Below the pieces are notes generated by a model. The model ran no database searches. It worked only from the letters and a program-made list of their open reading frames with translations, and was not told the DNA's origin. Positions 17,643-25,900 of a stretch of DNA of 64,000 nt are shown in pieces (within the stretch, counting starts at the first letter, position 1; every line of letters starts with the position of its first letter). The stretch spans positions 3,968,001 through 4,032,000 of the forward strand of contig NZ_VFMU01000001.1 of the NCBI RefSeq assembly GCF_006715225.1, written 5' to 3'. The stretch is from Arthrobacter sp. SLBN-112 (lineage in GTDB: Bacteria > Actinomycetota > Actinomycetes > Actinomycetales > Micrococcaceae). A program made the translations under genes and the position numbers.

Positions 17643-18842
17643 CTATTTGCTGGCGCAGGCCGGGAGCGCGGATGTGTCCTGTCCGCTTCCGGCCAGTTCC
17701 ACGGCATGCCGGGCTTCCGAAAGGTTTTCCACGCGGACCACCTGGAGGCCGTCGGGAACGTGGCCCGCAACTTCGTCGCAGTTGCCGGCGGGCGCCAGGA
17801 ACAGGGTGGCGCCCGAAGAGCGCGCACCCCGCATTTTCTGTCCGATGCCGCCGATGGGTCCTACCGCGCCGTCCGGTGAGATGGTGCCGGTGCCCGCCAT
17901 GTGTTTGCCGCCGGTGAGGTCGCCCGGGGTGACAGTGTCGATGATGCCCAGCGAGAACATCAGCCCCGCGCTTGGGCCACCCACCTTATCCAGGGAGATC
18001 TGCACCTGGAACGGGAAACTGAACAGGTACTTGAGCATGACGCCAAGGATGAACCGGCCCTGGCCGTTGTCCCTGGGAGTGACCTCAACGGTGACGGGCC
18101 GGCCGTCGCGTTCCACGGTCACCGATACCGGGGCGCCCTTGCCGGCGGCCAGTTCATCCTGGATCACGCTGAGTGCGGTGATGTCCTTGCCGTTGATGGA
18201 CTTCAGGATGTCCCCCTGCTGGATCTTGCCGGCGGAAGCGGACTCCTTTGACAGGTCTGCGGCCTGGAGCTGCTGGCCGAAGGGGATCCTGAGTTCGTTC
18301 AGGGCGGAGGCCACGGCGTTCTCCTGGGACGTGGCCATGGCCACCGCACTTTGTTCCTGCGCCTCTTCCCTGGTGGTGCCCGTGGGATAGATCAGTTCAA
18401 CCGGGTAGACCGCCTTGGAAGGGTCCAGCCACGCAGAGAACGCGTTGAGGATGCTGACGGAGCCGGTGGGGCCGCCGTCGACATAGACGGTGGTCAGGTC
18501 CAGGCTTCCGGCTGCCGGATACGTTTCACGGCCGCTGACATTGATGACGGGATGCCCCTGGCTCTCCCCCAGCGTGTTGTAGGTGGGACCGGGCGATTCG
18601 ATGACATAGGGCACCGGAAGCGTGCCCACGGCAATTCCCAGCCCCAGCGCCGCCAGCCCGGCAACCATCATCGTGGAAAGCCGCTTCCCCCGGCCTCCGC
18701 CGTCGGACGGTTTGATGCTGCTGTCCGCAGCCGCTGTGCCGCCGCTGTCCAGGCCGCCGGCACCAAACGGACCGGGATTGGAGTAGGGGGGAAGATCGGG
18801 AACGTGGTCCTCGAAGGGATGGCCGCCACGGGTTGTAGTCAC
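17643..18842 (-). CDS. membrane-anchored PDZ and Lon-type serine protease (YlbL-like)
   Basis: A 399-residue protein. A disordered Gly/Pro/Ser N-terminus is followed by a membrane helix (about 57-80) and a conserved segment starting PYVIESPGPTYNTLG. A PDZ domain (about 180-260) contains KIQQGDILKSINGK. The Lon-type S16 protease domain (about 265-385) has the Ser-Lys dyad: Ser291 in GGPSAGLMFSL and Lys336 in IGQKMRGA. In YlbL-like proteins the protease faces outward; Bacillus relatives act in cell-cycle checkpoint recovery, but a role here is only inferred. The GTG start follows a -10-like TACTGT, suggesting a leaderless mRNA. Confidence 0.9.
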   Translation of the reverse strand: MTTTRGGHPFEDHVPDLPPYSNPGPFGAGGLDSGGTAAADSSIKPSDGGGRGKRLSTMMVAGLAALGLGIAVGTLPVPYVIESPGPTYNTLGESQGHPVINVSGRETYPAAGSLDLTTVYVDGGPTGSVSILNAFSAWLDPSKAVYPVELIYPTGTTREEAQEQSAVAMATSQENAVASALNELRIPFGQQLQAADLSKESASAGKIQQGDILKSINGKDITALSVIQDELAAGKGAPVSVTVERDGRPVTVEVTPRDNGQGRFILGVMLKYLFSFPFQVQISLDKVGGPSAGLMFSLGIIDTVTPGDLTGGKHMAGTGTISPDGAVGPIGGIGQKMRGARSSGATLFLAPAGNCDEVAGHVPDGLQVVRVENLSEARHAVELAGSGQDTSALPACASK

Positions 18843-18849
18843 CCCACCA

Positions 18850-18855
18850 ACAGTA
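18850..18855 (-). promoter_or_regulatory. -10 element, leaderless PDZ-Lon transcript
   Basis: TACTGT on the minus strand ends 7 nt before the GTG start. The gap has a GGTGGG touching the start codon but no correctly spaced ribosome site. Confidence 0.4.
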
Positions 18856-18978
18856 CGCGGTGGCAGTGGGCGGAGGTGCTTTGCCTAGAGCGAACGACGG
18901 CGGCGGGCGGCAGACAGCCGACCCCCGCCGGGGTACCGTGAAGGTTGATCAACAGTCACACCATCGATCGGCGGGACC

Positions 18979-20457
18979 ATGACCTCCAACCCACTCAATC
19001 CGTCCAACGGCGACGACGACACCCCCAAGGATCCGTTGACCGAAATGCTCCAGAACCTGATGGGCGGCAAGGGGATGGAGAACTTCGATCCCGCCGAGCT
19101 CGCCAAGGCTGCCGGCCTGCCGGATGACCCCAATCTGCTGGCGCAGATGTTCTCCCAGGTGCAGGCGATGATGAGTGCCCCGTCCGAGGGGCCCGTCAAC
19201 TGGACGCTGGCCCACGACAATGCCCGGCGGGTGGCGGCCGGCACCTCTGATCCGTCGGTCAGTGCCCAGCAGTCCCGGGAGGTGGATGAAGCCCTCCGCC
19301 TCGCTGAGCTGTGGCTGGACCCGGTCACCGACCTGCCCGGCACCGGTTTGATCGGCAAGGCCTGGTCCCGCGCGGAATGGGTGGAAGCCACCCTGGGCAC
19401 CTGGAAGCGGCTGACCGAACCCGTGGCCAACAGCATCGCCAACGCGCTCTCCTCCGCCATGACGGAGCAGATGCCCGAGGAAATGAAGTCCATGATGGGC
19501 GGCGCTTCCTCGATGCTGCAGAACATGGGCGGCGCCATCTTTGGGATGCAGCTGGGGCAGGCCATCGGCGCCCTGTCCCAGGACGTGGTGAGCTCCACCG
19601 ACATCGGTGTGCCGCTTGCCGACCTTGAAATGGCGCTCCTGCCAACAAATGTTGCCGCCTTCGGTGAAGGCCTGTCCCTGCCCGCGAACGACATCCGGCT
19701 GTTCCTCGCCGTGCGCGAAGCGGCGCATGCCCGGCTGTTCGTGCAGGTTCCTTGGCTGCGCGGACACCTGCTGGGAGCCATCGAGGCCTACGCCCGCGGC
19801 ATCCACATCGACACTTCCCGCATCGAAGAGCTCGCCCGCGACCTCGATCCCAGCAATCCCGAAGGCATCCAGGAGGCATTGTCCCAGGGCGTCTTCATGC
19901 CGCAGCGGACGCCGGCCCAGGAACAGGCGCTGGAAAAGCTGGAGACCGCGCTGGCCCTCGTGGAGGGCTGGGTGGATGAGCTGACCGCGGCCGCCACGGA
20001 GAAGGTACTGCCGTCCGCCGGCGCGCTGCGCGAAACAGTACGCCGCCGCCGGGCAACGGGCGGTCCCGCCGAGCACGCCTTTGCTTCCCTGGTGGGGCTC
20101 GAGCTTCGTCCGCGCAGGCTGCGTGACGCGGCCACCCTGTGGGCCACCCTGAAGGAAGAACGCGGGATCGAGGGCCGTGACGCCATCTGGCACCACCCCG
20201 ACCTCCTGCCCACGGCCGAAGACCTGGATGATCCGAAGGGCTTTTCCTCCCGCCGCAAGTTGGCCGAAGCCAGCGACAGCGAGGTGGATGACGCCCTGCA
20301 GAAACTGCTCAGCGGCGGTTTTGACGGCACCTCCGGCGATGAGGGCGCTGCAGGGGACACCGGCAGCAAGGACGACGGCGGAACGGACGACGACGGCGGA
20401 GCGGACGACGACGGCGGAACGGACGACGACGGCGGAGCGGACCAGCCCCGGGGCTGA
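18979..20457 (+). CDS. zincin-like metalloprotease-fold protein (DUF2342 family)
   Basis: A 492-residue protein of the DUF2342/zincin-like hydrolase family of Actinobacteria, related to one described as F420-biosynthesis associated. Visible features: an acidic Asn/Asp-rich N-terminus, helices with methionine-rich stretches (about 155-185, MGGASSMLQNMGGAIFGMQ), and the candidate active-site helix VREAAHARLF (about 250-259), where EAAHAR stands in place of a canonical HExxH. Catalysis is therefore uncertain. The tail after about residue 445 is acidic and Gly-rich and is encoded by tandem repeats. Divergent from the PDZ-Lon gene. A TACCGT hexamer about 40 nt upstream could be its -10. Confidence 0.8.
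   Translation: MTSNPLNPSNGDDDTPKDPLTEMLQNLMGGKGMENFDPAELAKAAGLPDDPNLLAQMFSQVQAMMSAPSEGPVNWTLAHDNARRVAAGTSDPSVSAQQSREVDEALRLAELWLDPVTDLPGTGLIGKAWSRAEWVEATLGTWKRLTEPVANSIANALSSAMTEQMPEEMKSMMGGASSMLQNMGGAIFGMQLGQAIGALSQDVVSSTDIGVPLADLEMALLPTNVAAFGEGLSLPANDIRLFLAVREAAHARLFVQVPWLRGHLLGAIEAYARGIHIDTSRIEELARDLDPSNPEGIQEALSQGVFMPQRTPAQEQALEKLETALALVEGWVDELTAAATEKVLPSAGALRETVRRRRATGGPAEHAFASLVGLELRPRRLRDAATLWATLKEERGIEGRDAIWHHPDLLPTAEDLDDPKGFSSRRKLAEASDSEVDDALQKLLSGGFDGTSGDEGAAGDTGSKDDGGTDDDGGADDDGGTDDDGGADQPRG
20371..20442 (+). repeat. tandem 18-bp coding repeat
   Basis: About four copies of an 18-bp unit, GGAACGGACGACGACGGC alternating with a one-base variant (A to G), encode GGTDDD/GGADDD repeats at the C-terminus of the zincin-like protein. 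The alternation gives a 36-bp higher-order period. Confidence 0.85.
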
Positions 20458-20464
20458 CACTTTT

Positions 20465-20504
20465 CTGGCGGGCCAGGGGTTCCTGGCCCGCCAGAGTGCT
20501 TTTT
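20465..20504. terminator. terminator between the zincin-like and YgjP-like genes
   Basis: A 13-bp stem CTGGCGGGCCAGG/CCTGGCCCGCCAG is followed on the plus strand by AGTGCTTTTT. This is a good intrinsic terminator for the rightward gene. Confidence 0.8.
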
Positions 20505-20560
20505 GGCCGGCATGCCTTCGCCCGGTGCTCTTTTCGCCGGCTTAGTGTCCTGCGCTGGAC

Positions 20561-21154
20561 CTAGTCGGCGTCTTTGTCCATTCCCCGGGACGTGGCAAAC
20601 GAAACACCTTCGAGAAACGCCTTGGCCCGCTGGGTTTCGGGGTAGGCCTCCAGCAGCTTCCAGAACGCGGCGTTGTGTGAGGCCACCAGGAGGTGGGCCA
20701 GCTCGTGGAGCAGGACGTAGTCGATGACCCATTGCGGCATGGGCCGCAGCTTGTCAGACAGGCGGATGGTCCCCTCGGCCGGCGTGGCCGAACCCCACCG
20801 GGAATTCTGGTTGCTCACCCAGCGGACGGAGGTGGGCACTGACCGGCCACCAAGATATTGGGCGGACAACTGGGCCGCATGGGCTGCCAGGGCTTCGTCG
20901 GTGGCAGGACGCCGCCGCCCGGCAGCCGCTTGCCGCTCCCCCTGCCTGTGCAGTTTGGCCAGCATCTTGTGAACCCATTCATGCTCCTGCGCGGCCGTGA
21001 AGCGGGCCGGAATCGCAACAACCGCCGTACCGTCTTCCCAGAACGCTGCCACGGTGCGGGTCCGCCGGGCAGAACGCCGCACCTCCACCGGAGAACCGTT
21101 TGGGGTAGTCAGCTGGGCAGCCTCCCGGGCACCGCCGCTGGGTCCGCGCCTCAC
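20561..21154 (-). CDS. YgjP-like M48/SprT-type zinc metallopeptidase
   Basis: A 197-residue protein of the YgjP/DUF45 family. The zinc motif HELAH is at 150-154, with a third His at 160 (ASHNAAFW). The preceding NSRWGSATPAEGTIRLS (about 117-133) is the strand signature of the family. The GTG start overlaps the uvrD2 stop by four bases (GTGA), so translation is coupled to the helicase. Relatives are annotated as metal-dependent hydrolases; the true substrate is not established. The coupling hints at a link to DNA repair, as SprT proteases act at DNA-protein crosslinks, but that is inference only. Confidence 0.85.
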   Translation of the reverse strand: MRRGPSGGAREAAQLTTPNGSPVEVRRSARRTRTVAAFWEDGTAVVAIPARFTAAQEHEWVHKMLAKLHRQGERQAAAGRRRPATDEALAAHAAQLSAQYLGGRSVPTSVRWVSNQNSRWGSATPAEGTIRLSDKLRPMPQWVIDYVLLHELAHLLVASHNAAFWKLLEAYPETQRAKAFLEGVSFATSRGMDKDAD

Positions 21155-23286
21155 AGGACGGAACTCTCGACAAGGACCCGGAGGACGTCCTCCCCGTACT
21201 TTTCCAGCTTGGACGGGCCAACCCCGGCGAGGCCGGCAAGCTCCTCCAACGACGCCGGCCTGGCCTCCGCGATGGCGGTAAGGGTGGCATCGGTGAAGAC
21301 AACGAATGCCGGGACGTCCGCGGACTGTGCCACCTCGCGGCGCCAGTTGCGGAGGGCGTCAAAGGTCTGTTCCTCGTAGCTGGGGGGACACGCGTTGCAG
21401 CGGCCAACCTTCCGTTCGGCCCCGCTGGCCAGCATGCTGCCACAGACGCGGCACACAGCCGGGGCGGCAGCTTTGCGGCGTGGCGCCGGCCCCTTGCCCC
21501 GGGTACTCGAGCTTGCCACCGAGTCCGGCCGCAGGCCCTCCAGGAACCGGGACGGCTTCCGGTTGGCCCGGCCCCCGGGAGTCCTTGCGGTGCTCCACGA
21601 GAGGGAAAGGTGTTCGCGGGCGCGGGTGATGCCCACGTACAGGAGGCGGCGCTCCTCATCCACGGATTCGGGTGAATCGGCAAAGGAGATGGGCATCAGG
21701 CCTTCGCTGAGTCCCACCAGGAAAACAGCGTCCCATTCCAGGCCCTTGGCCGCGTGCAGCGAGGCGAGCGTAACGCCCTGCACGGTGGGCGCATGCTGGG
21801 CGAGGGAACGCTCCTGAAGTTCGTTCACGAAATCCGGCAGGCCGAACTGGGGGCCGCGGGCCTGCACGAGTTCATCGGCGAGTGCCACCAATGCCGCAAG
21901 GGACTCCCAGCGTTCGCGAAGTGCACCTCCGCTGTGCGGTGCCGCATCGGTGTAGCCGAGGGAGGAGACGATGTCCCGCACCAGTTGGCCCAGCGGTTCC
22001 GGCGCATCTGATTCGGAAACGGCCCGGGTGGCTGCACGCAGCTGCAGGATGGCGTCCCGGACCTCCTTGCGGGCGAAGAACCTCTCCCCGCCGCGCAGTT
22101 GGTAGCCGATGCCTGCCGCTGCCAGCGCCTGCTCGTAGGCCTCGGACTGGCCGTTGGTACGGAAAAGGATGGCCACCTCGCTGGCCGGAGTCCCGGCGTC
22201 GAGCAGTGCCTTGATCTTCTGCGCCACCGTGGCGGCTTCGGCTTCATCGTCCGTGCACTCGGTGAACTGCGGTGCGGGTCCCGCCGGGCGCTGCGCCACG
22301 AGTTGCAGGGGTGAAGCCCACGCAGCGTCGGCGGTGGGGCCGCCGCTGCGGCGGGCGGCCAGCAGGTCGTTGGCCAGTTTCACCACCTGCGGGGTGGAGC
22401 GGTAGTCCCTGATGAGCTTGACCACGTTGGCCTGTGGATAGCGGCTTTTGAAGTCCAGGAGGTGCCTGGGCGAGGCGCCGGTAAAGGAATAGATGGTCTG
22501 GCTGGCGTCACCCACCACGCAGAGTTCGTCACGGCCGCCGAGCCAAAGTTCCAGGAGCCGCTGCTGAAGCGGGGAAACGTCCTGGTATTCATCCACCACA
22601 AAGTGCCGGTACTGTTCCCGGACCGTGGCAGCAACCTTCTCGTCCTCCTGGAGGATGCCCACCGTGATCAGCAGGACGTCCTCGAAGTCGATCACGTTGC
22701 GGTCGGTCTTGACGTCTTCATAGGACTGGAAGACGCGGGCCACCGTGGTGAGGTCGAACCCGCCGGGCGCGCCCCTCCCCTGGGCGTTCTCGAGGTAGTT
22801 TCCCGGTGTCAGCATGGACACCTTGGCCCATTCGATTTCCGAAGCAAGGTCGCGGATGGAGGCCCGGTCCGTGCTGAGCCGAAGCCGCCGGGCCGCCTCG
22901 GCGAGCATCTGGGCTTTGTGGTCCAGCAGGTTGGGCAGTGTTCCGCCCACCGCCTGCGGCCAGAAGAACTGGAGCTGGCGCAGTGCGGCGGCGTGGAAAG
23001 TGCGGGCCTGCACATTGCCGGCACCGAGGTCCCGCAGGCGGCTGCGCATCTCTGCCGCGGCCCGCGCGGTGAACGTCACGGCGAGCAGGCGCTGGGGCGT
23101 GTAGACCCCGGAGTGCACGCCGTAGGCGATGCGGTGGGTGATGGCGCGGGTTTTGCCGGTTCCCGCGCCGGCCAGCACGCACAACGGGCCGTTCAGGGTG
23201 CTGGCCACTTCACGCTGTTCGGCGTCCAGACCCCCGAGGATCCGGTCCTCGAGTGAGGCTGCTCCGTCAAAATTCTCTGTAGTCAC
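21151..23286 (-). CDS. uvrD2: ATP-dependent DNA helicase UvrD2
   Basis: A 711-residue superfamily 1A helicase. Walker A GAGTGKT is at 40-46, Walker B VVDEYQDVSP at about 230, motif III GDASQTIYSF at about 258, motif IV LIRDYRSTPQ at about 288 and motif V/VI LHAAKGLEWDAVF plus VGITRAREHLSLS near 500-560. The C-terminal part distinguishes UvrD2 from UvrD1: a four-cysteine module (CRVCG about 18 residues before CNACP, near 610-635) and an HRDC domain (about 640-711, ending in LEKYGEDVLRVL). In mycobacteria UvrD2 is an essential 3'-5' helicase. The GTG start has no clear ribosome site. It lies leftward of nudC on the same strand. Confidence 0.93.
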   Translation of the reverse strand: MTTENFDGAASLEDRILGGLDAEQREVASTLNGPLCVLAGAGTGKTRAITHRIAYGVHSGVYTPQRLLAVTFTARAAAEMRSRLRDLGAGNVQARTFHAAALRQLQFFWPQAVGGTLPNLLDHKAQMLAEAARRLRLSTDRASIRDLASEIEWAKVSMLTPGNYLENAQGRGAPGGFDLTTVARVFQSYEDVKTDRNVIDFEDVLLITVGILQEDEKVAATVREQYRHFVVDEYQDVSPLQQRLLELWLGGRDELCVVGDASQTIYSFTGASPRHLLDFKSRYPQANVVKLIRDYRSTPQVVKLANDLLAARRSGGPTADAAWASPLQLVAQRPAGPAPQFTECTDDEAEAATVAQKIKALLDAGTPASEVAILFRTNGQSEAYEQALAAAGIGYQLRGGERFFARKEVRDAILQLRAATRAVSESDAPEPLGQLVRDIVSSLGYTDAAPHSGGALRERWESLAALVALADELVQARGPQFGLPDFVNELQERSLAQHAPTVQGVTLASLHAAKGLEWDAVFLVGLSEGLMPISFADSPESVDEERRLLYVGITRAREHLSLSWSTARTPGGRANRKPSRFLEGLRPDSVASSSTRGKGPAPRRKAAAPAVCRVCGSMLASGAERKVGRCNACPPSYEEQTFDALRNWRREVAQSADVPAFVVFTDATLTAIAEARPASLEELAGLAGVGPSKLEKYGEDVLRVLVESSVL

Positions 23287-23341
23287 TTTTGCTGCTTTGT
23301 TTCTCGACTACCGCGTACTGGAGTCTGGTGGATGGAATAAC

Positions 23342-24364
23342 TTAGGCGCCGGTCAGGTCCTGGATCCGGCCGCCGTACCAGTGCTCAATGAGCGATCGGG
23401 CAATAGAGAGCCTGCTGGAAATGGTGATCTCACCGCTGAGCACCGCTTCCTGGAGTTCCTCTCGGCTGAACCAGCGGGCCCTGGTGACCTCCACGCCGTC
23501 GGGCGTTGCCTGGGCGTCCTCGGTGACGGCGGTAAATCCAAGCATAAGCGAGGCGGGGAACGGCCATGACTGGGAGCCGAGGTACTGGCAGGCGGTGACC
23601 CGCACCCCAACCTCCTCCTGGATCTCGCGCACCACGGCCTCTTCGAGTGATTCGCCGGGCTCAACGAAGCCGGCGAGGGTGGAGTAGTTCCGGGCGTCCA
23701 CGGGCCCTCCCCCGCCCAGCAGCAGCCGGCCATCCGGGCCGACGACCGTGACAATGATGGCGGGGTCGGTGCGCGGAAAGTGTTCGGAGTTGTCCGAGGG
23801 GCACCGGCGCACCCAGCCGCCGGCTTCCACAACCGTTGGCGTGCCGCAGCGCGGGCAATGCGTATGGGCTGCGTGCCAGTTGGCGATGGCGCTGGCTTCA
23901 ACGAACAAGGCTGTGGAGGTGGCGGTCAAACCTGCGGCGACCTCCCGGAATCCGGCCCACTGCGCGTCCTTCGGGATACCGGCGGTCCCGGGCCCGGGAG
24001 GCTCAGGAAGGACGAAGAGCAGCAGTTCGGTCCCGGCTGGCAGGTCGGCGGCGGGCAGGGCCGATCCAAGGTACACCACGAGGTCCGGTGTTGATCCTGC
24101 TTCTGCCAGCGCTGACAGGAGCTCCCTGGCCCCGGTCAGGACCAGGTTGCTGCCCTGCACCAGCCCCTGGCGTCCCGACAGGACTGCGGCCTGGGCATCC
24201 GGCCCGGCAAGCAGGTCATCGATCATGCCGGGCCTGGCGCGGGCGACAGATCCCCGGTCCACCAAGGCGGGCCTTACCGGGAGCAGGGTATCCGCCAAAT
24301 GGTTCGCCGGCAGCCGTGCCGGCGCAGCCTGGTGGACAGGTATTACAGACTCCGCATGGCTCAT
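23342..24364 (-). CDS. nudC: NAD(+) diphosphatase / NADH pyrophosphatase, NudC type
   Basis: A 340-residue NudC-family Nudix hydrolase. The zinc ribbon shows Cys170 and Cys173 (CPRCG) and Cys188 (RRCPSD), with no obvious fourth Cys. The Nudix box spans 232-254 (GFVEPGESLEEAVVREIQEE then VGV). The NudC-specific SQSWPFPASLM, a variant of SQPWPFPxS, is at 264-274. The enzyme cleaves NAD(H) to NMN(H) and AMP, and in other bacteria removes NAD caps from RNA. It lies 55 nt from the next leftward gene, uvrD2, the same neighbourhood as in mycobacteria. The ATG is preceded by a -10-like element and no ribosome site. Confidence 0.93.
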   Translation of the reverse strand: MSHAESVIPVHQAAPARLPANHLADTLLPVRPALVDRGSVARARPGMIDDLLAGPDAQAAVLSGRQGLVQGSNLVLTGARELLSALAEAGSTPDLVVYLGSALPAADLPAGTELLLFVLPEPPGPGTAGIPKDAQWAGFREVAAGLTATSTALFVEASAIANWHAAHTHCPRCGTPTVVEAGGWVRRCPSDNSEHFPRTDPAIIVTVVGPDGRLLLGGGGPVDARNYSTLAGFVEPGESLEEAVVREIQEEVGVRVTACQYLGSQSWPFPASLMLGFTAVTEDAQATPDGVEVTRARWFSREELQEAVLSGEITISSRLSIARSLIEHWYGGRIQDLTGA

Positions 24365-24370
24365 GGTTCC

Positions 24371-24376
24371 ACCGTA
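24371..24376 (-). promoter_or_regulatory. -10 element, leaderless nudC transcript
   Basis: TACGGT on the minus strand ends 6 nt before the nudC ATG, with GGAACC in between. Confidence 0.5.
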
Positions 24377-24495
24377 CTGACTGCCACCGACATTTCACAT
24401 TTCAGCAGCTCCCACCGCTTGCCCCGAACCCCCTCGTTTTGCACCTATCTCAAGACTCGCCGCGGCCGGACCGCGGTGTGGGACGGCAGGCAATC

Positions 24496-24501
24496 TACCG
24501 T
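24496..24501 (+). promoter_or_regulatory. -10 element, leaderless phosphotransferase transcript
   Basis: TACCGT ends 6 nt before the GTG start, with GGAACG between. The arrangement mirrors that of divergent nudC, about 120 nt away. Confidence 0.5.
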
Positions 24502-24507
24502 GGAACG

Positions 24508-25800
24508 GTGAGAAGAAAACCGATTGAACTTGCGGCAATTGCAACCGCGGCAGTCCCCGGGCTGACCCCGACCGCCGTTAGCTCTGCCCCGGACGACCCC
24601 GCGGACTTCGACTCGGCCCTGCTCCTCGATTCCGAAGGCAAGCGCTGGCGGGTCCGGTCGCCGCGGCATGCCGAAGCCAGCGCGCGCCTGGAAACGGAGT
24701 TCCTTGTACTCCGGGCTTTCGCTCCTGCCGTCCGGGCGGAACTGCCGTTCCTGATGCCGACCGTGGCCGGCAGCGTCCGGCTGGGAACCTTGACCACCTT
24801 CGTTTACTCACACCTCTCCGGCACCACCCGCAGCGTCGAGGAACTGACGTCAGGGCCTGCCGGGCTCGCCCAGGAGATTGGCTCCGCCCTGGCCGCGGTC
24901 CACGACCTGCCCCGGTCCCTGGTCAGCAACGCCGACCTGCCCAGCTACACCCCCAATGAATTCCGCCAGCGGCGGCTGAATGAACTGGACCAGGCTGCCA
25001 CCACGGGCAAGATTCCCGCGGCACTGCTGCGCCGCTGGGAACACGCCATGGAGGATGTATCGCTGTGGCGGTTCAACCCTTGCGTGGTCCACGGAGACCT
25101 GCACGAGGACAACCTGCTGGTGGAGGCGGGAAGGGTGACCGCAGTTACGGGTTGGACGGACCTGCGCATTGGGGACCCTGCCGACGACTTTGCCTGGCTG
25201 GTTGCTTCGAATGAACAGGACTTCATTGACGCCGTACTGAAGGCCTACACGTCCAGCCGCCGGGACGTCCCGGACCAGCACCTGCTGCGCCGGGCTGCCC
25301 TGTCCGCTGAGTTCGCCCTGGCTCAATACCTGGTGAAGGGCCTTGCCGCCGGGGATCAGGACATGGTCAGCGAAGCGGAGGACATGCTGAAGAGCCTGGC
25401 AAGCGACATTGCCGAGTACGGCGGCCGGCCGATCAGCGTCGAGCCCCTTCCGGCCGCGGGCAGCCCGGATGAGGCTGGAACGTCCGTTCCTGCTTCCACC
25501 GCGGGTTCCGGGGCCGCCCCCGTCTCCGGGGGCGGCAGTTCCGCTGTCACTCCCGCCGTTACGGTCATCCCGGTTCCTGCCCAAACCGCTGCTCCGGCAC
25601 AACCGTCAGTAGCGCCGGTCCAACCGGCGGTACCTGTGCATCCGGCCGTTTCCGTCCAGCCGGCCGTGCAGGTCACCCCCATCCCGGTGGAGCAACCGGA
25701 GGCATCGGCTGACCCCGTGGAACCCCGTGGCGCCGAAACCAAAGGTCCGGACGATACATCCACCGCCGCCATTTCAATCGTCAACGCCAAGCAGGGCTGA
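24508..25800 (+). CDS. aminoglycoside phosphotransferase-fold kinase
   Basis: A 430-residue protein of the APH/choline kinase fold. The Brenner motif VVHGDLHEDNLL is at 193-204, with the catalytic Asp197 and metal-binding Asn202. The second metal motif appears as GWTDLRIGDPADDFAWL near 215-231. The N-lobe (25-110) is recognisable. The last 120 residues are a disordered Pro/Ala/Val/Gln tail with repeats such as VQPAV, VHPAV and VSVQPAV. The substrate is unknown: resistance kinases, sugar kinases and macrolide kinases share this fold, and nothing here selects one. The position between nudC and adnAB matches DNA-repair neighbourhoods of other Actinobacteria. Confidence 0.85.
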   Translation: MRRKPIELAAIATAAVPGLTPTAVSSAPDDPADFDSALLLDSEGKRWRVRSPRHAEASARLETEFLVLRAFAPAVRAELPFLMPTVAGSVRLGTLTTFVYSHLSGTTRSVEELTSGPAGLAQEIGSALAAVHDLPRSLVSNADLPSYTPNEFRQRRLNELDQAATTGKIPAALLRRWEHAMEDVSLWRFNPCVVHGDLHEDNLLVEAGRVTAVTGWTDLRIGDPADDFAWLVASNEQDFIDAVLKAYTSSRRDVPDQHLLRRAALSAEFALAQYLVKGLAAGDQDMVSEAEDMLKSLASDIAEYGGRPISVEPLPAAGSPDEAGTSVPASTAGSGAAPVSGGGSSAVTPAVTVIPVPAQTAAPAQPSVAPVQPAVPVHPAVSVQPAVQVTPIPVEQPEASADPVEPRGAETKGPDDTSTAAISIVNAKQG

Positions 25801-25836
25801 ACCGGGCCGGTCGTTGCCCCCTGGCTGGGCCATTCG

Positions 25837-25900
25837 AGGACGGCCCAGCACAAGGACGTCCCAGCACAAGGACGGCCCAGTCCAAGGACGTCCGTGCTCA
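25837..25900. repeat. four tandem 16-bp intergenic repeats
   Basis: Units AGGACGGCCCAGCACA, AGGACGTCCCAGCACA, AGGACGGCCCAGTCCA and AGGACGTCCGTGCTCA lie head to tail, alternating GG and GT at the centre. Two of them contain the palindrome GGACGTCC. The array fills the gap between the convergent phosphotransferase and adnB genes and touches the adnB stop codon. Confidence 0.85.

Noticed and set aside
18949..20460. 503-codon open frame antisense to the zincin-like gene, beginning with repeats of a short Val/Arg/Ser motif
   Set aside because: The repeats are the reverse complement of the acidic tail repeats of the real gene.
23236..23341. A separate small gene between uvrD2 and nudC
   Set aside because: No start with a ribosome site; the gap is 55 nt and contains nothing recognisable.
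25837..25900. Tandem repeats as a possible CRISPR array
   Set aside because: Units are 16 bp with no unique spacers, and there are no cas genes.
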